Source of the DNA: Thuidium tamariscinum
Taxonomy: Eukaryota > Streptophyta > Bryopsida > Hypnales > Thuidiaceae
Reading direction: 5' to 3'
NCBI GenBank assembly: GCA_947034885.2
Contig: OX344753.2
Coordinates: 8,742,001 to 8,806,000, forward strand
DNA: 64,000 bases
Shown here: positions 38,524-51,834 of the stretch, piece by piece
Position numbering within the stretch: position 1 is the stretch's first letter
How the letters are laid out: each line of letters starts with the position of its first letter
Program-made: the position numbers and the translations under genes
Notes under the pieces: generated by a model
The model's input: only the letters and a program-made list of their open reading frames with translations
What the model was told of the DNA's origin: nothing
Databases searched by the model: none

Positions 38524-41280
38524 CAACTGTGAAACATTTAACATCCTGTGAAACCAATACCTCAATGTAGACTACAAAATAAATAAACATTTCTTAAAGC
38601 CAATAGTGCAAAAATCATACTACTTCTTCTCTCTTTTCTTTAATAAGACTATTATTTTTTTCCTAAACATATAGCCTTCTATTGGAAAAATACCAATGAT
38701 TGTGCAAAATTCAATTTAGTATTGTGTATTGAGCATAGTTTATTTCAATAGCAAATTCTTGGAAGTGACTAGTTTGAATGAATTCTTTTGAGCCTTAAAA
38801 GTTTATAGAGAATCATATATGCATTGTTGTATTTGACTATTACAACCAAAATATGCACTAAAATATGATAGGACATAAGATTGAAAATTCAGCAATGGAC
38901 ATAATTTATTTGCCTAGATGTCATTTAAGTATCTATGTCTTATGATTCTCAAATACAAACCTTATATTATGAAGAATAAGTTTCTATTTTGCAACATCTC
39001 AAATGTGTAGGAGATGCATTGATGATACCAAAAATATTACAAGTGCCATGTATTATATAACCAAGTTTAATTTGAGTATATACTTTTGTTACTCAGCCTA
39101 TCATATACTTCAATTCTTGCACCTTCCATGTCAAAAATGTAAGAAACACTATGTTGCAAACAAAATTAGATTTTGGCTAGGTCTTAAAGGTAGGTAAGGT
39201 AGAACCCTCTATTCTTGATCCTATATCCATTCTCCAAACTTTATTTTTTTAATTCCAAAGCAACGTGTTTATGATGTAATTCCAACAAAATCTACTCACC
39301 TTCTAAGATATAGTTGGAATTTTAGCCCTTGAATTTATACTTTTAACTTGAAGAATGCTTTTAATACATGTCTAAATACACTAAATAATAGGAAGCTACT
39401 TCCATTTACTTCAAATATTTATAGAAAATTCATAAGAAACAATTTTGTGATAAGTTCTTTTACTAATTTTTTCTTGAAACAACTAATCAATTACAATTGT
39501 TAATAACAAAAGAAGGTGGATTTCTTAACCCTTAAGAAACCAAAATGCATTTTTTTGCAACATAGCAATTTTGGGCAGGTTTCTATGAATGGAGTTTTTA
39601 TTCTTTTTCTTTGAAATTTTTACACAACATTTTTCTGGGGTGTAGCTTTAAGGCCTAAAATTTTTCATAACTTTTGACTACATGGTTCAAAAGTTATTGT
39701 ATGATATGTAGTTTTCATTGCTTGGCAGGCATTCCATGCAGAAAAAAACTTTTTAAAACTTTTAAAAAATAAAAAATAAAAAACAAAAATTGATTTATTA
39801 GATTTTTATCTAAGTGGAAAGCTTTGAATCATTGAATTTTGATCAATGAGTTAGAAGTTATGAGGATTTTTAGTTTGGGGTAGTTTGCGGCTAATTATAG
39901 AATCTTTGTACTACAAAAAAAGTTTGAAATTCTTTATTTAATTAAATTTTTAATATTTTTGAAAAAAAATAAAAGCATTTGGTATAGATTGTTTAATACA
40001 ACATTACAATCATTAGGATTGATTTTTTAAAAATCTATAAATAAATTGTTAATAATTTTAGTATCTTGAATCATTCTCTACTTCTTTCTACTTATTATTT
40101 TTTTTGTACATGTTGTACAATTTCCAATGATTTGAAAATTTTCAAGCATGTAGACAACTTGAATTTAAGGATGAATCCAAAGAGTTACAATCATTTTGGG
40201 CATTTTTTCATACAAATGTGGCTTTCTAAAGTGCAATTGCCTAGATTTTTGTAGTGGTAAAAAATTGATTTTTGTCACCTCAAACACTAATATCTTGCAT
40301 CTATATGGTGGAAATTTCTGAATTTTTTTTCTACATCTTCTCAAACTACTGTACTAAAAGATCCTATGGTCACATTTGTCCAAAAATGTTTTTTTCATTA
40401 AAATTTGGTAGTTGTCCTAAAAATGACAATTTTGGAGTAGTTTTGGTGAAAACATGGTAAAAAATCTTCAAGAGTTAAAGGGATAAGAATATGTTTTGTT
40501 ACTTGAACCCTTAAAGGACAAACTAGTGACTATTGAAATCTTTCCTTTGCTTACTGTGCAAATTAGTGACTTAAAAAATTCCAAAAACATTGATTGGAAG
40601 TCAAACTATTGTAAAAGACCTCCCCTTTACACAATTTTTTTTGAGGACGAACAATTGCACTTCTATCCTATTAGAAGGATTTCTCTATCATGCACTAGAC
40701 AAAAAAATCCTCATCAATGTTTAAAGGTTAATGATTGTCTAACATGTTGTAAATGTGCAACAAATTCTAAGACATAGGATGTTTTGAGATACACAAATGT
40801 AACTTAAAATGATCTGTTGGCTACCTATGGAGTATAGTTTGTTTTCTTTGTTTTGTTTTGTTTTGTTTGTCACGTTGAGATTTCCTTAACCATGCGTCCC
40901 CTAGTCGTGTGCTTAGTACCGTCGGAAAGCTCTTGGCGAGGAGGGGTGCATGGGCTTGGTTTTGTGGCATTTGGACTCATGGTGAAAAAGTTATTGAATT
41001 TCAAAGTTTTAATGGATTAAAAAAATTAAAAAAATCTTTTACTTTAGTTTTGATTGTGGCAACGGTACAAGGCATACTACTGTAGTGTAAATGGAAGAAA
41101 GAGGATGCACCACTCTACTGAATATTTCATTTTTTCTAAAAACAAGGTTCAACAGATGCTAGTAATAGAATTTGTTTGCCAATATTCCATTTTCACCACA
41201 TAAAATTTTAGTTTTTTGAAAAATAATTAATAAAACTTTTTGGTAACAATTCTTGAATTAATTTCTGCCGATCCCTCCAG
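38524..41280. other. AT-rich intergenic DNA
   Basis: No gene was recognised. A short (GTTTT)n run lies at ~40843-40868. The stretch 40560-40780 carries a 93-codon plus-strand frame without motif. GC content rises near 41270. Confidence 0.5.
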
Positions 41281-41932
41281 CCGGCCCTACGGTAAATACA
41301 GATAGTATTGTACTGAACTGTGCCGTAAGTTAGTTACACCTACGTTCCTACACTTCTGACATACAGTCAGCAGGCCTAGAGTGCAGTACCTACCGACTTG
41401 AGAGCAAACTGACTCTGACAGACAGCAAGGGCTCAAGTTAGAAAACCCGAAACCCTAGCTCTGTTCCTAGACACGATCGGTCTAGATTCAGACGTGAGTG
41501 CCGCGATCGGTATGTGAGTTTCCGAATTTCAAGGACACTAAAAACGCCTTCAGATTGACTCAGTCCTCATGAGCTCCCATTGGTGCTCATACTCTGCGTC
41601 TCCAGAGCTTTCTGGCTCGTTTTTGGCTTGGCAGGGGGTTCGATGGAATTGCCTGTGCACGATTTTTGGTTTTGTAGTTGCGATGTAGTCCTTGCGACTG
41701 GATTCTTTTATTCTTGCGTGAGAGCTATACCTGTGTGTGCATAGCCAAGGCGCAGAGCAGTGGAATTTGGCCTAAACTAGTTTTAGTTGTCGGTATTGTT
41801 CTTTTGTCTAAGTTTTATTTGTACCTTAGTGTGAGCAGAGGAGTGCAGGTGTTTTTTTTGTTTTCAGTTTGAGACAAATATTGTATTTTGCTCAAAATAT
41901 TTTTTCCCGGGAAGAAAGAGGATGTCGTGACG
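41281..41932 (+). promoter_or_regulatory. promoter and 5' leader of the coiled-coil gene
   Basis: GC-balanced DNA directly precedes the ATG at 41933. An in-frame open stretch reaches back to 41888 but has no ATG, and the ATG at 41922 is in another frame with an immediate stop, which favours 41933 as start. That small upstream ATG-TCG-TGA is a possible three-codon upstream frame. No TATA box could be placed with confidence. Confidence 0.45.
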
Positions 41933-44900
41933 ATGTCGTACCTTGAAGCTGCACCTGATTTGGGAGATTCGAGAGGAACGTCTGATATGCATCAGCCTCT
42001 AGATGACCACGCCAATCCAGGTGTTTTAGACCGTCAGAAGAGACTTAGCTCAGTGGCGCTTGCTTCAAGTGGGGAGAGCCCGAATCAGGTTTACCCGCAC
42101 ATCTTTTTCCAGCTCTTCTGCATAGTTTTGTTCCAATTATCATAGTAAACTTCAAGTTGGCATTGAGAGCGTTTGTTGATGGATTTTTCTGTTCTTCTGA
42201 GGTTGACTATGGCTGTTCTTAGTGTCAGCCACTGTACGGTGACAGTATTCTTGGAAACACAATAAGTAGTAACAAAATATTCCAGCTGCCTGAAGTGCTG
42301 AACTGGAATGCTTATGTTCCTTTTCTGAGATTCAAGTATGACTCTTCCGGTGAACTGTGGTGTAATTTTTCCGTTTCCATTCTATACTTGATGACATGCT
42401 CGTAATTTGTTCTAATAAAGAGTGGAGCTGCGGGGAGAATACAAACAACAGTTGTTGAGCTTTAGAAAAGCAAGTACTTCACCATTGAATCAAAGGGTCC
42501 AAAATACAGCTGCCGCTCCTAGTTAATGTTGTTGAAATCGTCGACTTGCAGTCGCAACCATTCACATTACTTGAATCTTTACTTCGTTTAAGGCAAGTAT
42601 GTCGAGCAATGGAGCATCTAATCCTGTCTCAGATCTCAACATATCCGTGAATCTTAAAGTATGCTTGGTTTCGTGATTATTTCAGGTCAATCATCTGGTT
42701 GATATTATTGAGGCGGCAGAGTCAGCAATTCGCACTCAGGTGAGTTCCATAGTTCTTTTGGAAGTATGACTCATAATCTATTATGATTTGATGTCGTCTG
42801 TTTTCTTTGGGTTTCCTTTATTGATGTGTTTAGATTAATCCTTTCTTTTACGTTTCCACATTTATAACCCTGATGTTTTGTGTACGACACTCTCGGTCCT
42901 CACTTGAGATTGAAATTTGCAGGTTGAACAAAACGAAGAGTTGAAATCTGCTTTAGAAGCGGCTGAAAGGGAGCTGTATGCTCACGTAAGTAGACATACT
43001 TCCTTGCTCAATTGTAAAGTAGAATAAATACAATGACACTGCGTCGAAGTCTGATGCCAATTTCCCTCACCTACGGAATTCCAAATGTAACATGTACCAT
43101 TTCTTTCTTTCAAGTGTCTTTAGCGTTGGATCAACTACCGTTAATCACACCTCTCTAAACTATAATTTGCTTCTCGTAAGTAAATCTAATTCTTAACCTA
43201 TTTGGAAGTCTTCCAAAGAGTGCTTGGTGAGCTCCGCGACTCTCTTGCTCCGCCTGACATTATCTACATTTGACCCTCTTGCAAAGCGTAAACAAGATAT
43301 GAAACGTTTCTTCTTATAAGGGGTCTCCACTGGTATGGTGGCGAGCTCTTTCATGACCAAGTGTAAAGATAAGCACTCGATACAGATTTATAAATCTACC
43401 ACTCCGGTGTAGGTCCTTAATTGGTGTTTATCAGACAGTCTGTTCCTAGTATACCTCATTTATCATCATTTTTTTTCCACTTTTTACAGAGGATTAGTCA
43501 GCAGAAACAAGGTGCATCTGAGAGTACACATCCATCCTCACACATCCATCCGAGCAGGGCAGTGGACATCAAGAATGGCCATGCAGGGACGGTTCCTCTG
43601 ATCAATCATCAAAATGCGTTACCTCCCTTGGCAGGTATCCCGCCTTCGTATCCTCGGCTAAATGGCATCAGCAACGGTAGTGGAAATCACACTCCCCCTG
43701 GCAGTACCTTATTGGGTGCTCACACTAACGGATCGTCTGCTGGAGAATCTGGTCATTTGCTTCCGCATTTGAGTTCGCCATCCACCTCGCCTTTGCCATA
43801 TCCGTGAGTTCTTCCTAGCATTTCTCAGGTTGGGATTCTGGAGATACTTTTATGCCAGAGGTTGTTTTGGACTAAAGAAAGCAAAAGTCTCATTGGCATT
43901 CCCCCCTAATGCAAACATATGTCGATGGTTTTGACAGCCGCATATGATCAATTTGTGCTTTTTAATTTTGAAGTTCAAAAAGTCGCTTACTAAACGTTTC
44001 CACTAGTTCAAGTTTTTGTCGACATTGGAATGTAGGTAGCTAATGAAGCACGTGAATGATGTCATCTACGTCAGAACATTCAAACTTCTTTTCTGTTGAT
44101 GAAGGACATAATAAGATCCTTGCATTCGTAATTGCCTTGGAACTGACGGCGTTGAATCATCAATTTAAGTATAGCCAATAAGTCTGTTCATCGATACTGG
44201 GAGTGGTTTTAATTGCCGCTCAATTCTAGTTCGTAACGAAACTGTCAATCGGAGGTAGAGGCTCAACCGAAGTATGTGAACACCTCCGTCCTCCTGGGTA
44301 ATTTAAGGACAAAAAAATATATGTTGTGGAACAGTCGGAGAAGGGACGTTGAGGCAGACCATCGAAATCTTTATCAGGGGCAGGATCTGCCAGATTCCAA
44401 CAATCACAATGGCTACCACCGCTCACAGGTGCTCTCCTTTGCGAGATGTGATTTTTAATTTGTCCTATTAACAAATTAATCGTGGTCTGTCTCACAAAAC
44501 TGAAACTAAAATGTGTAGTTACTCTTGTTGGAGAAAATGTAAGGACATTCTTTTGGGCTGTTCATTTTTCACAGGATTTGATGCTAAGAATTCCAAGATC
44601 TTCAGAAGATGAAGAATCAATCCAAGTTTTAACTCGTCGCCTGAGGGATGCATCCGTGAAGGTATTGTACTGCAATTATATTCTGTGTGCTTTAGATATG
44701 TTCCTTGAGTTATCGTTGTTCAAGGATATCGACGCGTTATTGATGTTGATAGTTGTATTGTCAGGTAGGTAATGTGCCACCTGCGCAATTATGTCCAATT
44801 ATACTCTGCTGCATGTTGGTACTGTTTGTTCCCAAAATACCACTGTCCGAATCTTATGTGTGCTCAGCACTGTTGCATTCTTTATGCAGGAAGCTCAACA

Positions 44901-47900
44901 CATGAATGAGAAGAGGATACTTGAGCGTCGAGTTGCAGAGTTACGACTGGTTGGTGCCTTGTGAACCAATATCTGGTTGTCCTTTTACGAATTCATATTC
45001 TAATTTGCAGTCATCCAATTTTCTTTGTTTTATTGTTTAATCTTCCATGTGGCAGGCTTATGACCAGCAGCAACAAGGATTGGTAGATGCAACATCCAAA
45101 GCCTTGTCTTATCGGCAAGACGTACTTGAAGAGAATTATCGCCTTAGTTTCGCTCTTCAGGTGCATTCCTCTTGACATATGCCTTATCTCTTTGTTGGCT
45201 TGCAACATATCTTTGTACGACATTGATCCCTCATTTACTTCTGAGCAAGATTGTATTGAATTATATGTGACACCTCAGTGTGTGTTTATCCCCGTGTTAT
45301 TATAAAATTTGAGTTTTGAAACCATTGTTGTTGTTAGCTCAATGAAATTGCATATTTTATCATTTTATTGCAAGACAACTCCCCGGATGGTAGGACATAA
45401 CAGAGGACCACTCTGGACACTTCAGGTGGCAGAACAGGAGAAGACGATATACGTGCAAAATCTGATGCCTCTGTTGGCTGATTATGACTTGCAACCTCCT
45501 GTCTCAGATGCACACTCGATGGTCAGCCACATTAAGGTCTGTGATTAGCAACCAGTAGTCTTCGCTTAAGAGTTCTGCCTCTTCTGTATATTACATTTAA
45601 TTACTAGTTAGTTTTAAATTTGATTATAATTCTATCTCCAGTATTACTGTGCAGTAGCTATACTTTAGCATCAATTTTGTTCGTCTCGTTTTTGTTCCAG
45701 TATAGATGCACTAGAGGATTTGCTATTTTGGTGTGGAAGGGACTCCAAAAGTTTGTACTGGTGTTGATTTTTCCAGATACTTGTCCAAAAGCTACGTTCA
45801 GAGTTGGAACTCCTCGAGGTACGCTTTGAATGTACCTGAAATTATTTATTTTCCTTTGAACATTTCTCATATACCAAGTTGGCATTTTGGAACTCGCCAG
45901 ATGATTCTCACTCTGTTGTTACTTACATTGTAGAGTAAGTTGAAGAACTCACAATATTATCTGTCTCCCCGGCAACCTTTATATCAACCTCCCTCATTGT
46001 ACGCTCCTCCGCCTCAGTCTCCTTCATACCAGGTAATTGATACTGGGTATATTAGGATGCTCAACTCTCTTTCCCGTTGATTTATGCGAAACCTTTATTT
46101 TACCTTCATATCAGTTGTTGTTTTACAAGTGCTTTTTTGGTCTTAATGGAGTCTTGGTGCTTTTCTACAAGCGATTATGTGTGATATCGATGAGGGTCTT
46201 TGTGAAGTTGTAAGTGTTTACTTTCATAGTTTTCTTACTTTAGTTTGCTGGAGAATAGTTCTCGATGATTTTGGTGTGGTAGTTAACAAAGTTTGGGTCC
46301 GTCTTTGTTGGGCAGACTCATGGGTTAGAGATGGTGCCCCATTTTACCGAAAGACCAACATCTCCAGGACAACTGCCACGAACAGGACGACCTGGTTGGG
46401 GGTCTGGCATGTCTTCTCCTCGGTTTGCAGGAATGCGCGACGATACTCTGCAGAACGAGGCTATTGATGATCAAGAGTAAATTGCTCTTCAGTAATCAAG
46501 ATGAACATGGGTTGATTGTTGTATGTTTTCTTTAAAATGACTCTGCAAGTAGCTACATTGTGCTTAATAGGCGATACTGAATGGGTTTCATGTATTCGAT
46601 CAGAGCGCAGGCAGATGCACGGGCTCTGCTGCCTCAGGACTCGGTCAACTCAAGGGCAAGTGAAGGCTTTGATGATTTCGACAATGATGAAATTACTTAC
46701 GAGGGATCACAGACTCCCGTTCATTCCAAGCCAGGAATTATCAATCCTGAAGTTGCTCGATCACCTCCTCAGCTCCCACCGTTGCGAGAGGAAACTGCCT
46801 CTCCAAGTTTTGAAGGTAATGCTGAATGTTATTGTCCATCGCGCAATCTAAGAATCTTAGAGACTAGCTCTTGAGTTGCTGGAACATCCTGCTGCGGAGT
46901 CTGCGTAACATGAGAGGTTGTTTCCGCAGATAATGACCCTCCTCCAGGAATTGAAGGCCTTCGAATAGTGGGAGATCCCGTTTTAGGTGGCCGACTTACG
47001 GCATGTGGCCATCCTGTCAATGGCACTTATTTATGCATCTTCCAGGTCTTTGCAGTGCTATTTTAGTGATTTTGTTTGGTCTTTGTTTTGTTATTGATTC
47101 GTACACGAACTTTTTCGCAGAATTGCTCGGAACCTGTCTTTTAAGTCGCATTTTCTTTACGCGGTTTGGTTAATTTGTTGTTCTTTCAACCAAAGTATTT
47201 AGTCTTGTTTTACAACTCTCGGATTCCGCGTCTCTGGTTTTACAAATGTTTGCCCGATAGGGTACTGCATTTACTTATACGTTTACCGACATCAATGTCC
47301 CATGCAGTGGGTGCGCTTTTACCAAGATGGAACTCCTTTGTACATTGAAGGTATATTTCGGGGGTTGGGTGTAATTTATAGGGTGTTTCACACTTCATTT
47401 GCCTTTGAACTTTGTCTAGAACGCATCAATGATGGGTAGTTTATTTATACCTCTCGTCATTACCGACCGCATAAAGAGTTGATCGCATCTCTCCTGATTC
47501 AAGTCCTGAAAGTGAATTACTGCCAAAGAGTTCCTCTTAGTGAGTATACCATATTTTATTTTGAGCCAAGTGTTCTCCATCTCACGTGATTTAAACTTTC
47601 TCTTTTTAGGGGCAGCACAACCAGAATACGTTATCACTGCTGATGATTGTGACAATAAAGTTGCTGTTGAATGTGTACCCATGGATGAGCGTAACCGCAG
47701 AGTGAGTATCTGTGTCTATCCGAAAGACCTTTAAATATACAACCTCCAACCTCCAGACTTTTCATGGAATATGAAGCTATAACTCATCATGACCTTGTTG
47801 ACAACTCCACTTAATGGGGACTAAAGTTGCCCCTACTCTGTTTGGCATAGTTTACAGCAACTTGTCTCGTGACAATGTTACTATGAGGCCGTCTTCAAGC

Positions 47901-49382
47901 TCTTCTTGAGTTACTGACTCGAATACACAATGGTATGTAGGGTGATTTGGTGAAAGTCATGGTTAATGATGGCAAATGCATTGGCAGAGGTACGTTTCTT
48001 GCGAAAGTACATGTGTGCATTCTGAGGTAGATATGTCCATTTCTATGCTTCCTATGCTTCCTATGCCCATTGTGAGATAATATAACTCATCATGGAGAAC
48101 TAGATAGTTATTTGAGTCTTTTCAATCATGATGAACATAACATGAGGAACGTGTTACCTCGTGGTCTCTTGCAGATTCGATGATGCAAGATCAAATAGAC
48201 GCATACATGACTAGTGCTCAAGCTCTTTTTGAAGTGCACCTGGTGGTATGGGACATACATGCACGTCGGATGCAATGTTTACCATATTTGTCTTCAGAAA
48301 AATTATGAAAGATTTGATTACTTGACTCTCTTCTCTGGTGCCAATTTCGATACATCGAGAACTATTCAGAATGATTCCGAACTTGCAATGATAATGACGT
48401 TTACTGAAATTCTACCATCTTTATTCAGGAAGGGACATCTGAAGATCCTTCTGAGCCAGCATCTTTGGTGCTGAGACGCTCTACATTTGAATTGCGACGC
48501 AGTAATGGTCGAAAGCAGCTTCTCAATGAGAAATACTCATCCGCAGTTTCTGTACGTTCCATTTCCCCTCTCTAATTCACTCATTATTGTAATTGGATGC
48601 ATACTCACAAATCGATGCACTTGTTTCGAAACCATGCAATTATATTTTCACGGCAATAAATGTTCTGGGGTCCTTCATAAACTCCAGATCAAAGTACCAG
48701 TAGGAGAGTATCCGCAGTGTACAATTACTTGCCACGACAAAAAGGAGATCGATCTTGAGCTGCGGGATCCTCGGTTAGTTCTTCTAATCATTTGCTTCTA
48801 CGTTTATGTCAAGCTTGTGTCGATAGATGGAATTATGAATTTATGAATTGAGGATCCAAACAAGAATAAACTGTTGCATTGACACCGACTTCTACGATAA
48901 CTCACCGTATTAGAATGTGGTATTTAGTGCTGAAATGTACCGTCAGTGAGTGCAATGAAGTGTTTAGAAGACAACAGACACAATTGTACAAAGGCCCTGT
49001 TCAGGGCTTGAGGTCAAACAATTGAGCTATGATTAATGTAATGTACGTGGTAGTGATGATGTGCTGCACAGGTTAAAATTTTCTAAATGATTATTCTGTT
49101 GTGGTAAAATGCAGGACTCGTGACTTAGCCGTGCTGACTTTCCGCGCCTTCTTGAAGGCAGTAAGTTTGCTAGAGCTACGACCTTTGTACGGGAGATTTT
49201 TGAATGCTGTTAGGTTGACTTTTCTATGCGTTCGTCTTAAGATCTTCCTGCCTATGCTACAGTATGTGTGCAACCCTTTGAATTTTCATTCTGTACAAAG
49301 ATTTGTTGAGCTTCTCTAATTGTCTGTACAGGCCGTTGACGAACACAAGAAGAAATCCAGACGTAAATGGCTGCGGGGTTAA
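41933..49382 (+). CDS. plant coiled-coil protein with C-terminal Ig-like/PH-like module
   Basis: Twenty-two exons give 744 aa: 41933-42088, 42686-42739, 42923-42985, 43490-43803, 44335-44428, 44575-44661, 44890-44949, 45056-45160, 45426-45536, 45777-45818, 45934-46032, 46316-46476, 46604-46815, 46930-47045, 47308-47350, 47610-47701, 47941-47989, 48175-48245, 48429-48551, 48688-48773, 49115-49160, 49332-49382. All are GT-AG and in phase. Short coils lie at ~53-91 and ~228-365 (RRVAELRLAYDQQQQGLVDA, LEENYRLSFALQVAEQEKTI), then Pro-rich linkers. At ~523-600 is an Ig-like segment (GIEGLRIVGDPVLGGRLTAC, YVITADDCDNKVAVECVPMD). Residues ~620-740 look PH-like (LVLRRSTFELRRSNGRKQLL, TFRAFLKAAVDEHKKKSRRK). 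The layout recalls plant SCAB actin-binding proteins but the sequence is not theirs; I recall similar uncharacterised Arabidopsis proteins. Function is unknown; lipid or cytoskeleton binding is inference. Confidence 0.85.
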
Positions 49383-50210
49383 TATCCAGTCACTGAAGAC
49401 TTCCTCTCCAGGGGTCCATGTGAGGATCGGTTTTGAGTTCCTTTTATGTTGTGTATGTATTTAGTGCGGATGTACTTTAATAGGACATTGGGCATTGTAG
49501 GACCTTATTTGTAAGTTGCATACATTTTCTTGGAATCGTTTTCTTTGCAGTGGTGGCAGTTCAGAATACATTTAGCATACGTAGTATCATTTTGCCCATT
49601 TCACTTGAACAATATGCCATGTAGGACGTGGGGATTCACTCCCTGTTTTTCTTCACGATGATATAATTGTGTTACTGTGCTGTCGTGGGAACCTTCAAAA
49701 GGATTCTAAAAGTTACCTCCATGTAATTTTGTAAACCCTAGTATCCTTATCCATGTAGATTCTGAAGCCTGATTCTGTCGAAGTTGCCGTGTGATTCCCA
49801 AGTCAGGGTCATATTTCTTCAATCATGAACTTGCAGCCTAGCGTTGAGTTTCATCAATCTGGTGAACTCGTTCGCTTTCAGCCATGGCTATTGTTTCCTT
49901 CTGCATCAAAGATTATTAAAAATAAATTGCGATAGTGTGGGGAGTTGAAGAATATCTTAGATTTTTCTAGTCAACTCTACTAAAAAAATAAACGTGTGAT
50001 ATGAGCAGGGAAATCGAATACATAGTTGTGCACGATCAGGGGCACCTCATTTGCACAAAGTCATGGCTGGAAGTGAAATCACATGGAAATAGTTCGTCCT
50101 ACCTTACCAATTTCAAAAGCATGAATTACTTCCACAGATAGTATGCAACATTTTGATGAACTCTCTACCAAAAGATAACATTTTGATGTTACGTTCCTGC
50201 TAGTATGCCC
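49383..50210. other. shared 3' flank between convergent genes
   Basis: This 828-bp stretch lies between the stop of the plus-strand coiled-coil gene and the stop of the minus-strand YAE1 gene, so it holds both 3' untranslated regions. No coding sequence was seen. AATAAA-type words occur (for example near 49920 and 49987), but assigning them to either gene is not possible from sequence alone. Confidence 0.5.
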
Positions 50211-50864
50211 CTACAAGGAAACTTTGATAGAAGCCCTCTCAAACTCCCTTCGCACATTCTTCTCCAATTCCTCCAGTTCACTCGCTCCTGATGAAGCACG
50301 CGAAGAAAAATTCTCACTTTCCCACATGCCGACATCATGAGACTCCGGTAACCGGTTAATCCCAACAAATCCTACTTCATCTCTACTGGCAGCTCCCGCT
50401 AATCCAACAAACCCTAATTCATCTCCAGAGGAAGCTTCTGCTATTCCACGAGTCCCACCCTCATCTGCACCCGAACCTCCATCCCTGTTGAGGTCGCGAT
50501 AGAACGAACGCTGAGCATCAGTGGACGAGAAGCTGCGAATCGAGGAAGTCAGGCCGTCCAAGCGCACTCGAGCTTCCTCGTCTCCGATGAGATTCTCCCT
50601 CAGGGAAGCCGGCAACGCTGCGAACGCACTGCAGAGCCCCCGAGCCACGCCCCAAGTGAAACCTGGAGTGGTCGCCTCCGCGTACCCAGCATTGAAACCT
50701 TCCTGTGCAGAGGAGTTTTTCCCGGCCTCCACACCGTCCCGGTAACCCAAAGTGTGGAACTGGCTCTGTCGAGCTTGCCATTCGTGGTCGAGCTCAGAGG
50801 CTGATGATGGGCGACCCGGGTGGTCTCTTTCGCTGTCTGAACCCCAGACGTCGTCATCCAGCAT
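50211..50864 (-). CDS. YAE1: YAE1-family protein (Fe-S cluster adaptor)
   Basis: A single exon of 217 aa starts MLDDDVWGSDSERDHPG. The frame is open 69 codons further upstream, but that part is hydrophobic and family proteins begin with the DDVWGSDSE-type acidic motif, so 50864 is preferred. Residues ~39-82 carry the deca-GX3 Yae1 signature: LGYRDGVEAGKNSSAQEGFN then AGYAEATTPGFTWGVARG, with glycines at four-residue spacing. The C-terminal half is variable, with AASxDEVGFVG-like words twice (~143-168), and ends in a charged helix (ELEELEKNVRREFERA). In yeast and human, Yae1 with Lto1 links the cytosolic Fe-S targeting complex to the ATPase Rli1/ABCE1, which acts in ribosome recycling. The gene is tail to tail with the coiled-coil gene. 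Confidence 0.88.
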   Translation of the reverse strand: MLDDDVWGSDSERDHPGRPSSASELDHEWQARQSQFHTLGYRDGVEAGKNSSAQEGFNAGYAEATTPGFTWGVARGLCSAFAALPASLRENLIGDEEARVRLDGLTSSIRSFSSTDAQRSFYRDLNRDGGSGADEGGTRGIAEASSGDELGFVGLAGAASRDEVGFVGINRLPESHDVGMWESENFSSRASSGASELEELEKNVRREFERASIKVSL

Positions 50865-51260
50865 GGCTGCACCGGGGCTACGGGATTTCGGGACCAGGAG
50901 GATAAGAATGATCACGAACTTGCTGTCAATGTGAATTCCAGTGAAGCGCGAGAGTGTGCGGCGGTGGGAGGACCGGCCCTCGCTCTGTGAAATTGAAAGG
51001 AAACGCAGAAAATCCACCAAGGTTCTAAAACAATTGAGGACAATTATAAAGAATTGGGCAAGCGAGGGCAATAGTGGCGCGATTAGAGAATTGCAATAGA
51101 AGGAGCATCGTCAAGATGTCACAACTCACAAGGCCCGAGCGTTAGCAAGAGGGAGAGATGGGCGAACGACGGGCGAATGATGAACAAATGATGAACGAAA
51201 CTAAGCAAAATGATGAACGAGCGATGGACGGAAATTACAGAGGATTTGTGTGAGAGTAGA
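50865..51260 (-). promoter_or_regulatory. 5' leader and promoter region of the YAE1 gene
   Basis: GC-balanced DNA upstream of the minus-strand start codon. A short direct repeat ATGATGAAC(A/G)AA occurs about three times between ~51177 and 51220. Composition drops to AT-rich after ~51260. No core element was assigned. Confidence 0.4.
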
Positions 51261-51797
51261 TGAACTCGAGAAGTAACTTATTTGAACAATCACGGTGTGT
51301 TTTAGTGTGCCTTTTGCATACCCTAGTATTTAACCCACTTTGAATTTATGTCAAACTTTTTTTCAGATTGCATTTGAAATTCACTAAGTGAAAAACATAT
51401 AAGGTATGAGAGTACTTTGATGAAAAATTAGAGGAATTAAAAAAGAATGAACAAATTTTTTATAAAATATGAGTGATAAAATATTTGCTACAAACTACAA
51501 TACTAGCAACTCTCAATCATCCCCCTATTTTGCCCTCTGAAAGACTTTTGTATAATGTCAAATATAAATGGCATTTTTTGCCTTGCATTATGAACATTCA
51601 ATTCTTACGTCATTCCAATCAAATAAACCAAATTTGAATTTTAAAAAAGAAAATTTTCATTTTTAGTGAATTATTTCATTTAAAATTCATAGTTTTACAT
51701 TATAATTGATTAAAAATCATCAGTGATGAATTTTGCAAATTTGATTACATAGTTAATAGAAAACATCAATATGTACATCTTTTCTTTAGAAAGCATC
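51261..51797. other. AT-rich intergenic DNA
   Basis: Nothing was recognised. It ends at an abrupt change to GC-balanced sequence at ~51802, the proposed left end of the piggyBac element. Confidence 0.55.
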
Positions 51798-51834
51798 TTA
51801 ATCCTTAAACGTCACGAACGCCCTCTGTGGTCGT

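Noticed and set aside
36033-41280. Retroelement remains in the AT-rich spacer
   Set aside because: No reverse transcriptase, integrase or paired long terminal repeats could be seen; only a foldback repeat was supportable.
46829-47026. Minus-strand frame across an exon of the coiled-coil gene
   Set aside because: It is antisense to a well-spliced exon with conserved Ig-like sequence.
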